Assembly (NCBI GenBank): GCA_016719015.1
Contig: JADKAZ010000001.1
Location: 558,001-622,000, forward strand
From: Chitinophagaceae bacterium
Lineage (GTDB): Bacteria; Bacteroidota; Bacteroidia; Chitinophagales; Chitinophagaceae
DNA length: 64,000 nucleotides
Direction of reading: 5' to 3'
Shown: in pieces, positions 1-8,355 of the stretch
How the letters are laid out: each line of letters starts with the position of its first letter
Position numbering within the stretch: the first letter of the stretch is position 1
The notes under the pieces: generated by a model
What the model was told of the DNA's origin: nothing
Database searches by the model: none
The model's input: the letters and a program-made list of their open reading frames with translations, nothing else
Position numbers and translations under genes: made by a program

Positions 1-416
1 ACCGGGTAACTGCTATAGACGAAACGCTGAAAAAAACTAATCTTGCCGGGTGGAAAGAAAGTAATCTCATCAACCTGGAACAATGCCTGCAGTTAAATGG
101 CCGGCTTGACGGGCATATTGTGCAAGGCCATGTTGATGCAACGGGGATATGTACCAAAAGAAAAGAAAAAAAAGGGAGTTGGGAGTTTGAGTTCCGGTTT
201 CCAAAAGAATTTGCCGGGTTAGTTATAGAAAAAGGGTCTATTTGTGTGAATGGCATTAGCCTAACAGCGTTTGATGTAAAACGGAAAAGTTTCAGGGTTG
301 CTATTATTCCATATACATATGACCATACGAGCATAAAAGAATTGCAAGAAGGCGATAGTGTAAACCTTGAGTTTGACATCATCGGCAAGTATCTGCTCAG
401 AACACTATCTTTATAG
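1..416 (+). CDS. ribE: Riboflavin synthase alpha chain, C-terminal part (5' end outside window)
   Basis: Catalyses dismutation of two 6,7-dimethyl-8-ribityllumazines to riboflavin, the last step of riboflavin synthesis, in the cytosol. The reading frame is open from the left edge (first complete codon at base 3) to TAG at 414-416. The visible part carries the lumazine-binding repeat signature GGHIVQGHVDATG-like (here DGHIVQGHVDATG) and a second-barrel ending with SICVNGISLT and NLEFDIIGKYLLR, both typical of the family. The N-terminal barrel begins before the window, so the true start is not visible. The acyltransferase gene follows after 26 bases on the same strand, but the two have no functional link I can see. 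Confidence 0.93.
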   Translation, partial: RVTAIDETLKKTNLAGWKESNLINLEQCLQLNGRLDGHIVQGHVDATGICTKRKEKKGSWEFEFRFPKEFAGLVIEKGSICVNGISLTAFDVKRKSFRVAIIPYTYDHTSIKELQEGDSVNLEFDIIGKYLLRTLSL

Positions 417-442
417 GAAATAACTAACCCCTTTAACTGCTG

Positions 443-1528
443 ATGAACCCTGAAAATCCTAACAGGTTACATTATCCTGCCCTGGATGGCTTAAGGGGAT
501 TGGCGATTCTCCTCGTTGTTGTATACCATAATTTTGGCTTTATTAATGTTTTTTTCTTCGGCTGGCTGGGGGTTGATCTTTTCTTCGTTCTCTCCGGTTT
601 TCTTATCACCGACATACTATTAAAAACACTTCATCAAAAGGATTATCTCAAAAAATTTTATATGCGAAGAGTACTTCGCATTTTCCCTCTTTATTATTTA
701 TGCCTTATTCTTTTTTTGTTAATCATACCACAATTAAACATAGCATTTGATATAAAGTATTACACCGACAACCAGGTATGGCTCTGGACTTATTTGCAGA
801 ACTGGCTTTACATTTTTAAAAACCCTGATCAAACAAATACTTTGAATCATCTTTGGTCATTAGCCGTAGAGGAGCAGTTTTATTTATTGTGGCCGCTTGT
901 TATTCTGGTTATCAGAAAACCAAAACACCTTTTATTATTTATCTCTTTGTTGCTTGTTGCAGTACTTGGTCTTCGACTATGGATATGGACAAACCAGGTG
1001 GCGGATCTTGCTTATTTTAATCTCTATACTTTCACCCGTATTGATGGAATATGTATTGGATGCATGGTTGCACTATTATTAAGAATAAACAAAGGGTTTT
1101 TGAGCCGATACACTTCTTTAATTGTCCTATTTTTCGCAGCATTGAATTTTGCATTTTTCTTTATCAACCGCAGGTATAATTTCAGTTTCCCCTACCTGGC
1201 TTTAGCAGGCTATACAACTTTTGCAATGATGTTTGGGCTGCTGATCAATGAAGCTGTTACCGGAAAAACAAAACTGATCAACTTCGTATTTAATATCTCC
1301 TTACTAAAATTCTTTGGTAAGATATCATATGGCTTCTATATTTTTCACTGGCCTGTTTATATTTTGCTCGGCCCCTATTTATTTTCACGGGTATCAAAAT
1401 TTGCGAGTGGCTCTTCGCTTCAATTTACAGTATCTGTGATCGCTACATTAGCTGCCGTAGGAATAAGCTGGTTGAGTTACCAGTATTACGAAAAACGTTT
1501 TCTAAAGCTCAAGGATAAGTTAGTATAA
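443..1528 (+). CDS. Acyltransferase family 3 (OafA/YrhL-like) membrane protein
   Basis: A 361-residue polytopic inner-membrane O-acyltransferase, expected to move an acetyl or other acyl group onto a surface sugar or lipid. The family hallmarks are present: the N-terminal LDGLRGLAILLVVVYH block with the conserved His29, an RR motif in the second segment (MRRVLRIFPLYY) and SLAVEEQFYLLWP near residues 139-151. About ten hydrophobic segments follow, and the protein ends in a basic tail. Length fits the single-domain AT3 class with no SGNH extension. It opens a run of envelope genes reading in the same direction. The acceptor cannot be told from sequence. Confidence 0.9.
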   Translation: MNPENPNRLHYPALDGLRGLAILLVVVYHNFGFINVFFFGWLGVDLFFVLSGFLITDILLKTLHQKDYLKKFYMRRVLRIFPLYYLCLILFLLIIPQLNIAFDIKYYTDNQVWLWTYLQNWLYIFKNPDQTNTLNHLWSLAVEEQFYLLWPLVILVIRKPKHLLLFISLLLVAVLGLRLWIWTNQVADLAYFNLYTFTRIDGICIGCMVALLLRINKGFLSRYTSLIVLFFAALNFAFFFINRRYNFSFPYLALAGYTTFAMMFGLLINEAVTGKTKLINFVFNISLLKFFGKISYGFYIFHWPVYILLGPYLFSRVSKFASGSSLQFTVSVIATLAAVGISWLSYQYYEKRFLKLKDKLV

Positions 1529-1581
1529 AGATAGCGGCATTTCATTATCATTTTTTTGATTGTATCTTTAGCCCAACAGTT

Positions 1582-2526
1582 ATGGCTGAACAAATTATCA
1601 TACTGACCCCCGTTTTTAATGATGGCGAATCATTGAATATGTTGCTTACTGAACTGGCAGAGTCACTTAAGAAATTCGGTAATTCAAAATTTTCTGTTCT
1701 GATAGTGGATGACGGCTCTACTGATAACTTAACAATCCTACCCCAGACATCTTTCACCATTCAAATATTACACCTTCAGCGAAATATCGGTCACCAAAAA
1801 GCTATTGCTATTGGATTGGCATACATAAAAGAAAATCTTTCCTGTGACAAAGTGCTGGTAATGGATAGTGACGGGGAAGACAGGCCTACGGATGTTGCTG
1901 CTTTACTTCGTAATTCAATAAACAATCCGGGTAAAATTATTTTTGCACAACGTAAATCCAGACAGGAAGGAACAGGCTTTCGTTTATTTTACCGGCTTTA
2001 CAAATTTGCATTCAGAATTCTTACCGGCCGAAAAATTTCTTTTGGCAACTTCTTATTAATGCCCAAACCTCTATTAGACAAAGCCGTCTATTACAGCGAA
2101 ATCTGGAATCATATTGCAGGTGGTATCATGAAAACGGAGTTGCCTTATTTAGCGGTCATTACAAATCGGGGAAAGCGATATGCGGGTAAATCGAAAATGA
2201 ATTTTCTCTCCTTACTAATGCATGGTCTTGGTGCCATCGCAGTATTTATTGAAGTAATTGCCAGCCGGTTGTTAATTTTCTCCTTACTTCTCATCGGCAT
2301 TTCATTGCTGGCTATTCTTGCATTACTGGGTATAAGAACATTTACAGATATGGCTATTCCTGGTTGGACCTCCACTGTTGCTTCTGCTATGCTAATAATC
2401 TTGTTGCAAAGTTTTCTACTTTCGTTATTTACCATATTCCTATACCTCTCCTCCCAATCACAAAGAAAATTTATTCCGGCACACCATTATAGAGATTATA
2501 CAGGCACCATTGAATCCATCCAGTAA
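1582..2526 (+). CDS. Glycosyltransferase family 2, dolichyl/undecaprenyl-phosphate sugar synthase-like
   Basis: A 314-residue GT2 enzyme of the DPM1/GtrB type. The GT-A domain starts at ILTPVFNDGESLNMLL, has the nucleotide-binding VDDGSTD and a metal-binding VMDSDGEDRP (the DXD region, about residues 93-102). The C-terminus has two long hydrophobic segments (about 215-300), as in enzymes that load a sugar on a polyprenyl phosphate at the membrane. Its stop codon abuts the ATG of the methyltransferase that follows (TAA then ATG with no gap), so the two are probably co-translated. The sugar donor is unknown. A second, related GT2 sits at 5246. Confidence 0.88.
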   Translation: MAEQIIILTPVFNDGESLNMLLTELAESLKKFGNSKFSVLIVDDGSTDNLTILPQTSFTIQILHLQRNIGHQKAIAIGLAYIKENLSCDKVLVMDSDGEDRPTDVAALLRNSINNPGKIIFAQRKSRQEGTGFRLFYRLYKFAFRILTGRKISFGNFLLMPKPLLDKAVYYSEIWNHIAGGIMKTELPYLAVITNRGKRYAGKSKMNFLSLLMHGLGAIAVFIEVIASRLLIFSLLLIGISLLAILALLGIRTFTDMAIPGWTSTVASAMLIILLQSFLLSLFTIFLYLSSQSQRKFIPAHHYRDYTGTIESIQ

Positions 2527-3234
2527 ATGACCGAGTCTTTTAAATACCAGGGAGATGAGTTGGAGCTGTTTCAGCATGCAAAAAATTGGAAAAAATATTT
2601 TAGCCGGCAAATAAAACCCTTTATAAAAGGCAATGTACTGGAAGTTGGTGCCGGAATTGGTGCTACTACTCTTCTGCTGAATGATGGAACTGCCAGCAAA
2701 TGGTTAATGCTTGAACCCGATGAGCAGATGAGTAATAGCTTAAAAAAGAAAATAGAAGGCAAAGAATTTCCGATTAACACCCAACTTCAAGCCGGAACAA
2801 TTGATCATCTTACTGAAACTTTTGATACCATTATCTATATAGATGTGTTGGAACATATAGAAGCTGATGCGGCAGAAATGAATAAAGCAGCAACATTATT
2901 AAACCCTGGTGGACGTATAATAGTACTATCTCCTGCTTTTCAGTTTCTCTATAATCCTTTTGACAAAGCAATTGGCCACTACCGGCGGTATAATAAAAGA
3001 ATGCTGAAAAAAATTACAGGCCCGGCATTACAAATTGTAAGTAACAGGTATTATGACTCCGCTGGATATTTCGCCGCCTTATTGAACAAAGTATTACTTC
3101 GTCAGAAATACCCGACCATAAAGCAAGTACTGTTTTGGGACAGATGGTTGGTACCTGTTTCAAAAATCGCTGACAAATTATCCTTTCACAGTTTTGGCAA
3201 AGCCATTATCGCTACCTGGAAAAAATCAGTCTGA
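2527..3234 (+). CDS. Class I SAM-dependent methyltransferase
   Basis: A 235-residue soluble methyltransferase. SAM motif I is VLEVGAGIGATTLLL (about residues 38-52), an acidic residue follows the second strand (MLEPDEQM), and motif IV/post-I reads TIIYIDVLEHIEAD, then NPGGRIIVLSPA. The late part (HYRRYNKRMLKKI) is the usual C-terminal signature of sugar/lipid methyltransferases in glycan clusters. It starts directly after the GT2 stop codon, pointing to the same transcript and probably the same glycan or polyprenyl-linked substrate. The exact acceptor is not visible. Confidence 0.87.
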   Translation: MTESFKYQGDELELFQHAKNWKKYFSRQIKPFIKGNVLEVGAGIGATTLLLNDGTASKWLMLEPDEQMSNSLKKKIEGKEFPINTQLQAGTIDHLTETFDTIIYIDVLEHIEADAAEMNKAATLLNPGGRIIVLSPAFQFLYNPFDKAIGHYRRYNKRMLKKITGPALQIVSNRYYDSAGYFAALLNKVLLRQKYPTIKQVLFWDRWLVPVSKIADKLSFHSFGKAIIATWKKSV

Positions 3235-3281
3235 TATCCCGGTTTTCTTTTCATCGCTTATACATAGTTTTGCAACATACT

Positions 3282-4241
3282 ATGCTGAATAATCTCGAAG
3301 GAATAGAGTTTGATGAAGTGGCGGATAATAACGGCACCAGCTATACTGTATTCAGAAATTCTTTACAACCCCATTACCGGACAGTTGCCTATGATATTTT
3401 AAAGGGATATTTTGCACTTTTCCTTATTACTGCATCTGTTATTATTCTTGATTATCATTTTCACTCTTATTGGTGGATCATCATCCCCGTCAGCAGTGTT
3501 TTGATTGGATACATTGCGGCCTACCTTGCCCTTTTTATTCATGAAGCAGGACATTTCAATATTCATCCTGACAAAAAAAAGAACGACAAGCTGGCCGAAT
3601 TTTTTCTTTGCCTTCCCTTTGGCTTATCGTTAAAAGCATACCGTAAGATTCATTGGCAACACCACCTTCATTTAGGAACGCCACAGGATGCTGAGGTCTC
3701 TTATTTTCATGCACTAACCAAATTATTTTTTCTTGAAACTCTTACCGGTATTCACTTACTTAGAACAATGATGCGTAAGGAGGCAAATGATATCCTTACA
3801 AAAGACCAAAAAAAGCAAAGCCGGATCATGCTTTTGGCCGGAAGCCTTTTCCATATTGCGATTCTTGCTACGTCCTTTTTAACAGCGAACTGGATCTTTG
3901 CGATTGCCTGGATACTGGGTTTTGGTATTTTCTTTCCCTTCTTTGCTACTATCCGGCAAATATTGGAGCACAGGGATGAACTGGCCAATCATACTACTGA
4001 TTTTTACAAAGTGCAGCATGGAAAAGTAAGCCGGTTGTTCGTTCATCATATTCTTAGCAGCAGTTTTGGCTCTGCCGGGTTTACCCGCCATATGATTCAC
4101 CACTGGGATCCGCAAATTTCTTATACCCGTTTAAAGGATATTGAAAATTTTCTTTCAAAAAGCGAAAGGACCTCACAGATAATAAAGGATTCCAAAACAA
4201 CCTACATCACAACATTAAGAAAATTATTAGCAGCTCCATGA
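3282..4241 (+). CDS. Fatty acid desaturase-like di-iron membrane enzyme
   Basis: A membrane di-iron oxygenase/desaturase of about 319 residues. The three histidine boxes are visible: HEAGHFNIH (His87, His91, His95), HWQHH (His124, 127, 128) and HMIHHWDP near residue 270, separated by hydrophobic segments. I chose ATG 3282; an in-frame TTG at 3270 would add only four residues and lies inside a TAGTTTTG box (3265-3272). Its end overlaps the next methyltransferase by four bases (ATGA). Placement between two methyltransferases and two GT2 genes suggests a lipid or polyprenyl carrier is modified here, but a carotenoid or fatty-acid substrate is equally possible. Confidence 0.85.
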   Translation: MLNNLEGIEFDEVADNNGTSYTVFRNSLQPHYRTVAYDILKGYFALFLITASVIILDYHFHSYWWIIIPVSSVLIGYIAAYLALFIHEAGHFNIHPDKKKNDKLAEFFLCLPFGLSLKAYRKIHWQHHLHLGTPQDAEVSYFHALTKLFFLETLTGIHLLRTMMRKEANDILTKDQKKQSRIMLLAGSLFHIAILATSFLTANWIFAIAWILGFGIFFPFFATIRQILEHRDELANHTTDFYKVQHGKVSRLFVHHILSSSFGSAGFTRHMIHHWDPQISYTRLKDIENFLSKSERTSQIIKDSKTTYITTLRKLLAAP

Positions 4242-5182
4242 GTTCAATGCCTGTATATTGCCCCGTTTGCAAAGGGAAAGATACCAGTACCTGGAGTGTG
4301 GCGAAAGACTATGAGTATTTTTCAACCGATGAAGAGTTTACCTATTACGGTTGTGATAATTGCAAGACGGTTTTCATTCATCCTGTGCCCCATGATCAAT
4401 TAAAAAAGATCTATCCTTCTAATTATTATTCGTTTGTCAACAAATCAAAAGGTGTCGTTGTAAGGTTAAAAGAATGGCTTGACAAACGATTTTTCAAAAA
4501 TATTTTGAAGCAACTACCTGCGCAAGAAATAAATATATTAGATATTGGCGGAGGTACAGGTTGGATACCTGATATACTGAAAAGGTCAGACAACCGGATC
4601 AGGTTTACACAAATCGTAGATATTGATGAAAAGGCTAAAAGCATGGCTGAAGAAAATGGGCATGCCTATTTTGAAGGCCCCATTGAAGCCTTTTCCACAG
4701 ATAAACGTTTCCATCTTATTCTGATGCTTAATTTAATAGAACATGTTGCCGACCCATTAGTTATTTTACAAAAAGCACAATCCCTATTAGCACCTGGCGG
4801 GATGATTGTAATTAAGACCCCCAACACTGATAGTTGGGATGCGAGATTGTATAAAAAATCGTATTGGGGAGGCTTACATTGCCCCCGTCACTGGGTTATT
4901 TTTTCAGCTGCAAATTTTCAGTTACTGTTGCAGTCCACTGAATTGAAAATTAAAAAACTGATGTACACTCAAGGTGCTCCATTCTGGGCTTTCAGTATCA
5001 TTGCTGCCTGGTATCGCAGAAAAATTGTTCATGTTTCAGCAACGAAGCCCCTAATCTTTCATTGGTCATTTGCACCGGTAAGTGCACTATTCGCCATATT
5101 TGATTTTCTACGCCGACCTTTTGCAAAGACATCTCAAATGTTTATCATCCTTACAAAAGAAGGTAAGACGTTCGAATCGTAA
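4238..5182 (+). CDS. Class I SAM-dependent methyltransferase with N-terminal Cys4 zinc-ribbon-like region
   Basis: A 314-residue methyltransferase. It opens with two CxxC pairs (CPVCKGKD and CDNCKTVF, about residues 8-48), a small metal-binding module common in the methyltransferases of O-antigen and lipid clusters. Motif I is ILDIGGGTGWIPDIL near residue 105, then DIDEKA, LILMLNLIEHVADP and APGGMIVIKTPNTDSW. The C-terminal quarter is partly hydrophobic (AFSIIAAW, SALFAIFDFLRRP), suggesting a membrane-near substrate. It overlaps the desaturase stop by four bases, so the two are translationally coupled. The substrate is unknown. Confidence 0.87.
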   Translation: MSSMPVYCPVCKGKDTSTWSVAKDYEYFSTDEEFTYYGCDNCKTVFIHPVPHDQLKKIYPSNYYSFVNKSKGVVVRLKEWLDKRFFKNILKQLPAQEINILDIGGGTGWIPDILKRSDNRIRFTQIVDIDEKAKSMAEENGHAYFEGPIEAFSTDKRFHLILMLNLIEHVADPLVILQKAQSLLAPGGMIVIKTPNTDSWDARLYKKSYWGGLHCPRHWVIFSAANFQLLLQSTELKIKKLMYTQGAPFWAFSIIAAWYRRKIVHVSATKPLIFHWSFAPVSALFAIFDFLRRPFAKTSQMFIILTKEGKTFES

Positions 5183-5188
5183 GGATTG

Positions 5189-5219
5189 TTTGACATTTGC
5201 CCCAAAACTGATAGCTTTA
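5189..5219 (+). promoter_or_regulatory. Putative Bacteroidota promoter for the second GT2 gene
   Basis: TTTG at 5189-5192, a 19-base spacer, then TAGCTTTA at 5212-5219. This fits the Bacteroidota sigma-70 pattern TTTG-N19..21-TAnnTTTG except for the last base of the -7 box. The GT2 start follows about 27 bases downstream. Confidence 0.5.
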
Positions 5220-5245
5220 TAGCAAATTAGCCGCATTTATTGCTT

Positions 5246-6184
5246 ATGATGATCAGCATTGTTATACCTGTATTGAATGAAGAAGAACTGATTGACGAAT
5301 TATACAATCAGACATCCGCAGCATTAAATGCTATTACAACCGACTGGGAGGTTATTTGTGTAAATGACGGATCGAATGACAACACGTTGAATAAACTAGT
5401 CAGCATTCATGAAAAAGATCGCCGCTGGAAAATAATAAGCCTTTCAAAAAATTTTGGTCATCAACCAGCTATCTGGGCCGGATTGAATTATGCTCAAGGA
5501 GATCATATCGGCATAATGGATGGCGACTTGCAGGATGATCCCGCAAATTTTCAAAAATTCATAGCACAGCTTTCTCCAACAGTTGATATTCTGTATGCTG
5601 TTCGTACTAAAAGAAAAGAAAATTTTTTTAAAAGGACCGCCTACAGGGGCTTTTATAGGTTACTGAAAAATGTATTTGGAGTAAAAGTTCCACTTGATAG
5701 TGGTGACTTCTGCCTGATGAAGAAAAAAGTGGTGGATGAAATGCTATCCATGCCGGAACATAGTTTGTTTATTCGTGGCATCCGTTCATGGGTTGGCTTC
5801 AACCAGGTAGGTGTTGACTGTGAAAGAAATGAACGATTTAGTGGTCAGCCAAAATATTCTACCCGTAAACTGATGAAACTTGCGTATGATGGCATGTTCA
5901 GCTTCAGTGATTTCCCAATTAAATTTTTAGGCAAGCTTGGTCTTATCATTATTATGGCCAGTATTGCATATGCAGGATATATTATTACAAAAAGATTTGT
6001 ATGGGGACAAGTACCTGCCGGTTTCACTACTCTTATCATTGTAATTTTATTTTTTGGCGGTGTTCAATTAGTAACGGTAAGAATACTGGGGGAATATCTT
6101 CTTCGTATTTATAATGAAAGCCGCAAACGGCCTCTTTATATCATCAGCAATAAATATGGTCAGCTGAAAAACGCCGGCCAATAG
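5246..6184 (+). CDS. Glycosyltransferase family 2 (GtrB/DPM1-like)
   Basis: A 312-residue polyprenyl-phosphate glycosyltransferase. The GT-A fold opens with ISIVIPVLNEEELIDELY, has CVNDGSNDNT and the DXD-type IMDGDLQDDP, and an NFGHQPAIWAGL segment typical of GtrB. Two C-terminal transmembrane segments lie at about residues 230-290. ATG 5246 or 5249 is preferred to an upstream in-frame TTG at 5240. It is preceded by its own promoter-like sequence and followed after two bases by the YfhO-like protein, which may use the lipid-linked sugar made here. Confidence 0.88.
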   Translation: MMISIVIPVLNEEELIDELYNQTSAALNAITTDWEVICVNDGSNDNTLNKLVSIHEKDRRWKIISLSKNFGHQPAIWAGLNYAQGDHIGIMDGDLQDDPANFQKFIAQLSPTVDILYAVRTKRKENFFKRTAYRGFYRLLKNVFGVKVPLDSGDFCLMKKKVVDEMLSMPEHSLFIRGIRSWVGFNQVGVDCERNERFSGQPKYSTRKLMKLAYDGMFSFSDFPIKFLGKLGLIIIMASIAYAGYIITKRFVWGQVPAGFTTLIIVILFFGGVQLVTVRILGEYLLRIYNESRKRPLYIISNKYGQLKNAGQ

Positions 6185-6186
6185 AT

Positions 6187-8355
6187 ATGCAGACCGGTGT
6201 ATTTATAAAAAACAAAAATACCGTTACTGATATTGCCCTGCTTATCATTGTAACTGTTATTGCTTACCTGCCTATATCTTTTTTTATTTTCAGCCTGAAG
6301 AATGATTCACTGGTTCAATACCTTCCTTTTCGTTATCACTTAAGCGAATCCATACAACACGGCTATTTCCCTTTCTGGAATCCTTATTTATACACAGGCT
6401 TTCCTATACATGCAGATATGCAAGGCATGACATGGAATCCCATTGTGCTAACCATTTCTTCTATTACAAAATATAATATGTCGGTGCTGGAATTTGAGGT
6501 ACTAATATATCTTGTTCTTGCAGCAATTGGTATGTATAGCTTATTGAAATCATTTTCATTGAGCCCTCTTATTTGCATTCTTGGTGGTATCAGTTATATG
6601 AGTTGTGGTTTCATTACCGGTAGCGCATCTGTTATTCCATGGATTTCCAGTGCTGCATTTATTCCTTTTGTTTTTAAATATCTGAAAAGATTTTTAGAAA
6701 ATTCAAATTGGAAAACCTCGTTATCATTCAGCCTCAGTCTTTGCATGTTGTTTCTGTGTGGTTATCCAACTTTTTTTATTTATACAAGCTACATTATTCT
6801 TGTTATTCTGATATTTGCAGCAATAACTCATTTCAACAATAAACCATCGCCGGTTAATCTCAAAACATTCAGTTTACTCTCATTAGCCGTGCTTGTGTTT
6901 CTCTGTATTTGTAGCCCCGCTATAATATCTTACTGGGAATTTTTACCCTATTATTCAAGAGGCTCGGGTATTACGGTGTCGAAAGCTGCTGAAAATCCTT
7001 TTACACCATTTTCATCCATTTCATTTGTTTTACCCAATACGGTGAGTAAGGATCATGAATGGCTGGATACAGATACAAGTATGCGGAACAGCTATGTAGG
7101 CTTGTTTGTATTTTTGCTTTTTTGTTTGTCATTCCTGGGAAAGTATAGCAAATGGCAAAAATTATTTCTCGGTATTACAATATTTTCTTTTTTATTAAGT
7201 CTTGGGTCAGTAACACCAATTCATAAATTGTGTTATTCCGTATTGCCGCTGTTCAATACGTTTCGGCATCCTGGCAATATCAGACTGTTTACTTCGATTG
7301 GAATAATTCTGCTGGCTGCTTTTTATGCGGAGCAACTAATTCAATCAGGCAGAGATGAGATCAAGAAAAAAATGATGCTGCTTTTGTATGTTATTGGTGC
7401 TTGTCTTGGGTTTATTGCTATTTATTTTCTGGCACAAAGTGAGGTGCGACAAAATATCGCTGTTGCATTAAAAAGTATAAAGCAACCAAAAGCCTTTCTT
7501 GATGCATTTGCTTTTACCTCCTTTCTGCTGATTCAATGTCTTGCACAAATTCTTTTTATCATTTTAATTTTGTATCAGTTAAGAAAGAAAATCATAAAGA
7601 GAAAAATAGTTGGGGGTCTCTTTGCATTGAACTCTGTGGTCTTTTGCTGGATAGCCTTACCCTTCAATTTTATTTCACAGATTAAAACAAGTGCAGTTAA
7701 TCAATACGTCCAGTCCTTTCCTGATGGCTATCCTATGCCAGATATTAATTCACCGGTTGAAGCAGGTGTGATTTCTGATTCAACAGATATACATATTTAT
7801 GGCTATGCTAATTTTTACAATAAAAGAATCACTGTACAAGACCATGTAATTACTCCCACTCTCAACAAAGATTATGAGACTTTTTATTTGAATAACAAGT
7901 TGGGTGTGGCAATGGCGAACTACCCGTTTGCATGGATAAATGATACGCTGCTGGATAAAACACCCGATTCGATACTAAGTAATAAAAGATTTTCTATCTG
8001 GTCAGATAAATTATCCAAGCCTGGTATTACTTCACAAACAGATGGAGCTGCTATCAAGCTGACGAGTTTTAGTCCAAATTCATTTTCGTTCAACGTAAAT
8101 TCATCATCACCTTCAGTGGTTAGTATATTTCAGCAATACAATCACAACTGGAAAGTAAAAGTAAATGAGGCAGTTGCTCCTTTATTAAAAATGAACGTCG
8201 CTTTTATGGGTGTGCTGGTTCCTGCCGGAGAAAGCAAGGTTGAGTTTGTTTACAAACCACCAAAAGTGATTGCTGCCATCTGTTTATCATTAGTGGCCAT
8301 CTTTATCGTTGTTTTATTCTTTATTTTAAGAGCCGTTAAATCAAGAAGGCAATGA
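6187..8355 (+). CDS. YfhO-family polytopic membrane protein (GT-C-like)
   Basis: A 722-residue protein with about twelve hydrophobic segments and a soluble C-terminal domain. The first outer loop contains acidic residues followed by YFPFWNPYLYTGFPIHADMQ, the characteristic YfhO/GT-C arrangement, and the C-terminal part has the FQQYNHNWKVKVN and PAGESKVEFVYKPP strands typical of YfhO. Bacterial YfhO proteins are implicated in adding sugars to lipoteichoic acids or other envelope polymers using polyprenyl-linked donors. Here the GT2 just upstream (gap two bases) is a plausible donor-maker. It overlaps the next gene by four bases. Exact acceptor unknown. Confidence 0.8.
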   Translation: MQTGVFIKNKNTVTDIALLIIVTVIAYLPISFFIFSLKNDSLVQYLPFRYHLSESIQHGYFPFWNPYLYTGFPIHADMQGMTWNPIVLTISSITKYNMSVLEFEVLIYLVLAAIGMYSLLKSFSLSPLICILGGISYMSCGFITGSASVIPWISSAAFIPFVFKYLKRFLENSNWKTSLSFSLSLCMLFLCGYPTFFIYTSYIILVILIFAAITHFNNKPSPVNLKTFSLLSLAVLVFLCICSPAIISYWEFLPYYSRGSGITVSKAAENPFTPFSSISFVLPNTVSKDHEWLDTDTSMRNSYVGLFVFLLFCLSFLGKYSKWQKLFLGITIFSFLLSLGSVTPIHKLCYSVLPLFNTFRHPGNIRLFTSIGIILLAAFYAEQLIQSGRDEIKKKMMLLLYVIGACLGFIAIYFLAQSEVRQNIAVALKSIKQPKAFLDAFAFTSFLLIQCLAQILFIILILYQLRKKIIKRKIVGGLFALNSVVFCWIALPFNFISQIKTSAVNQYVQSFPDGYPMPDINSPVEAGVISDSTDIHIYGYANFYNKRITVQDHVITPTLNKDYETFYLNNKLGVAMANYPFAWINDTLLDKTPDSILSNKRFSIWSDKLSKPGITSQTDGAAIKLTSFSPNSFSFNVNSSSPSVVSIFQQYNHNWKVKVNEAVAPLLKMNVAFMGVLVPAGESKVEFVYKPPKVIAAICLSLVAIFIVVLFFILRAVKSRRQ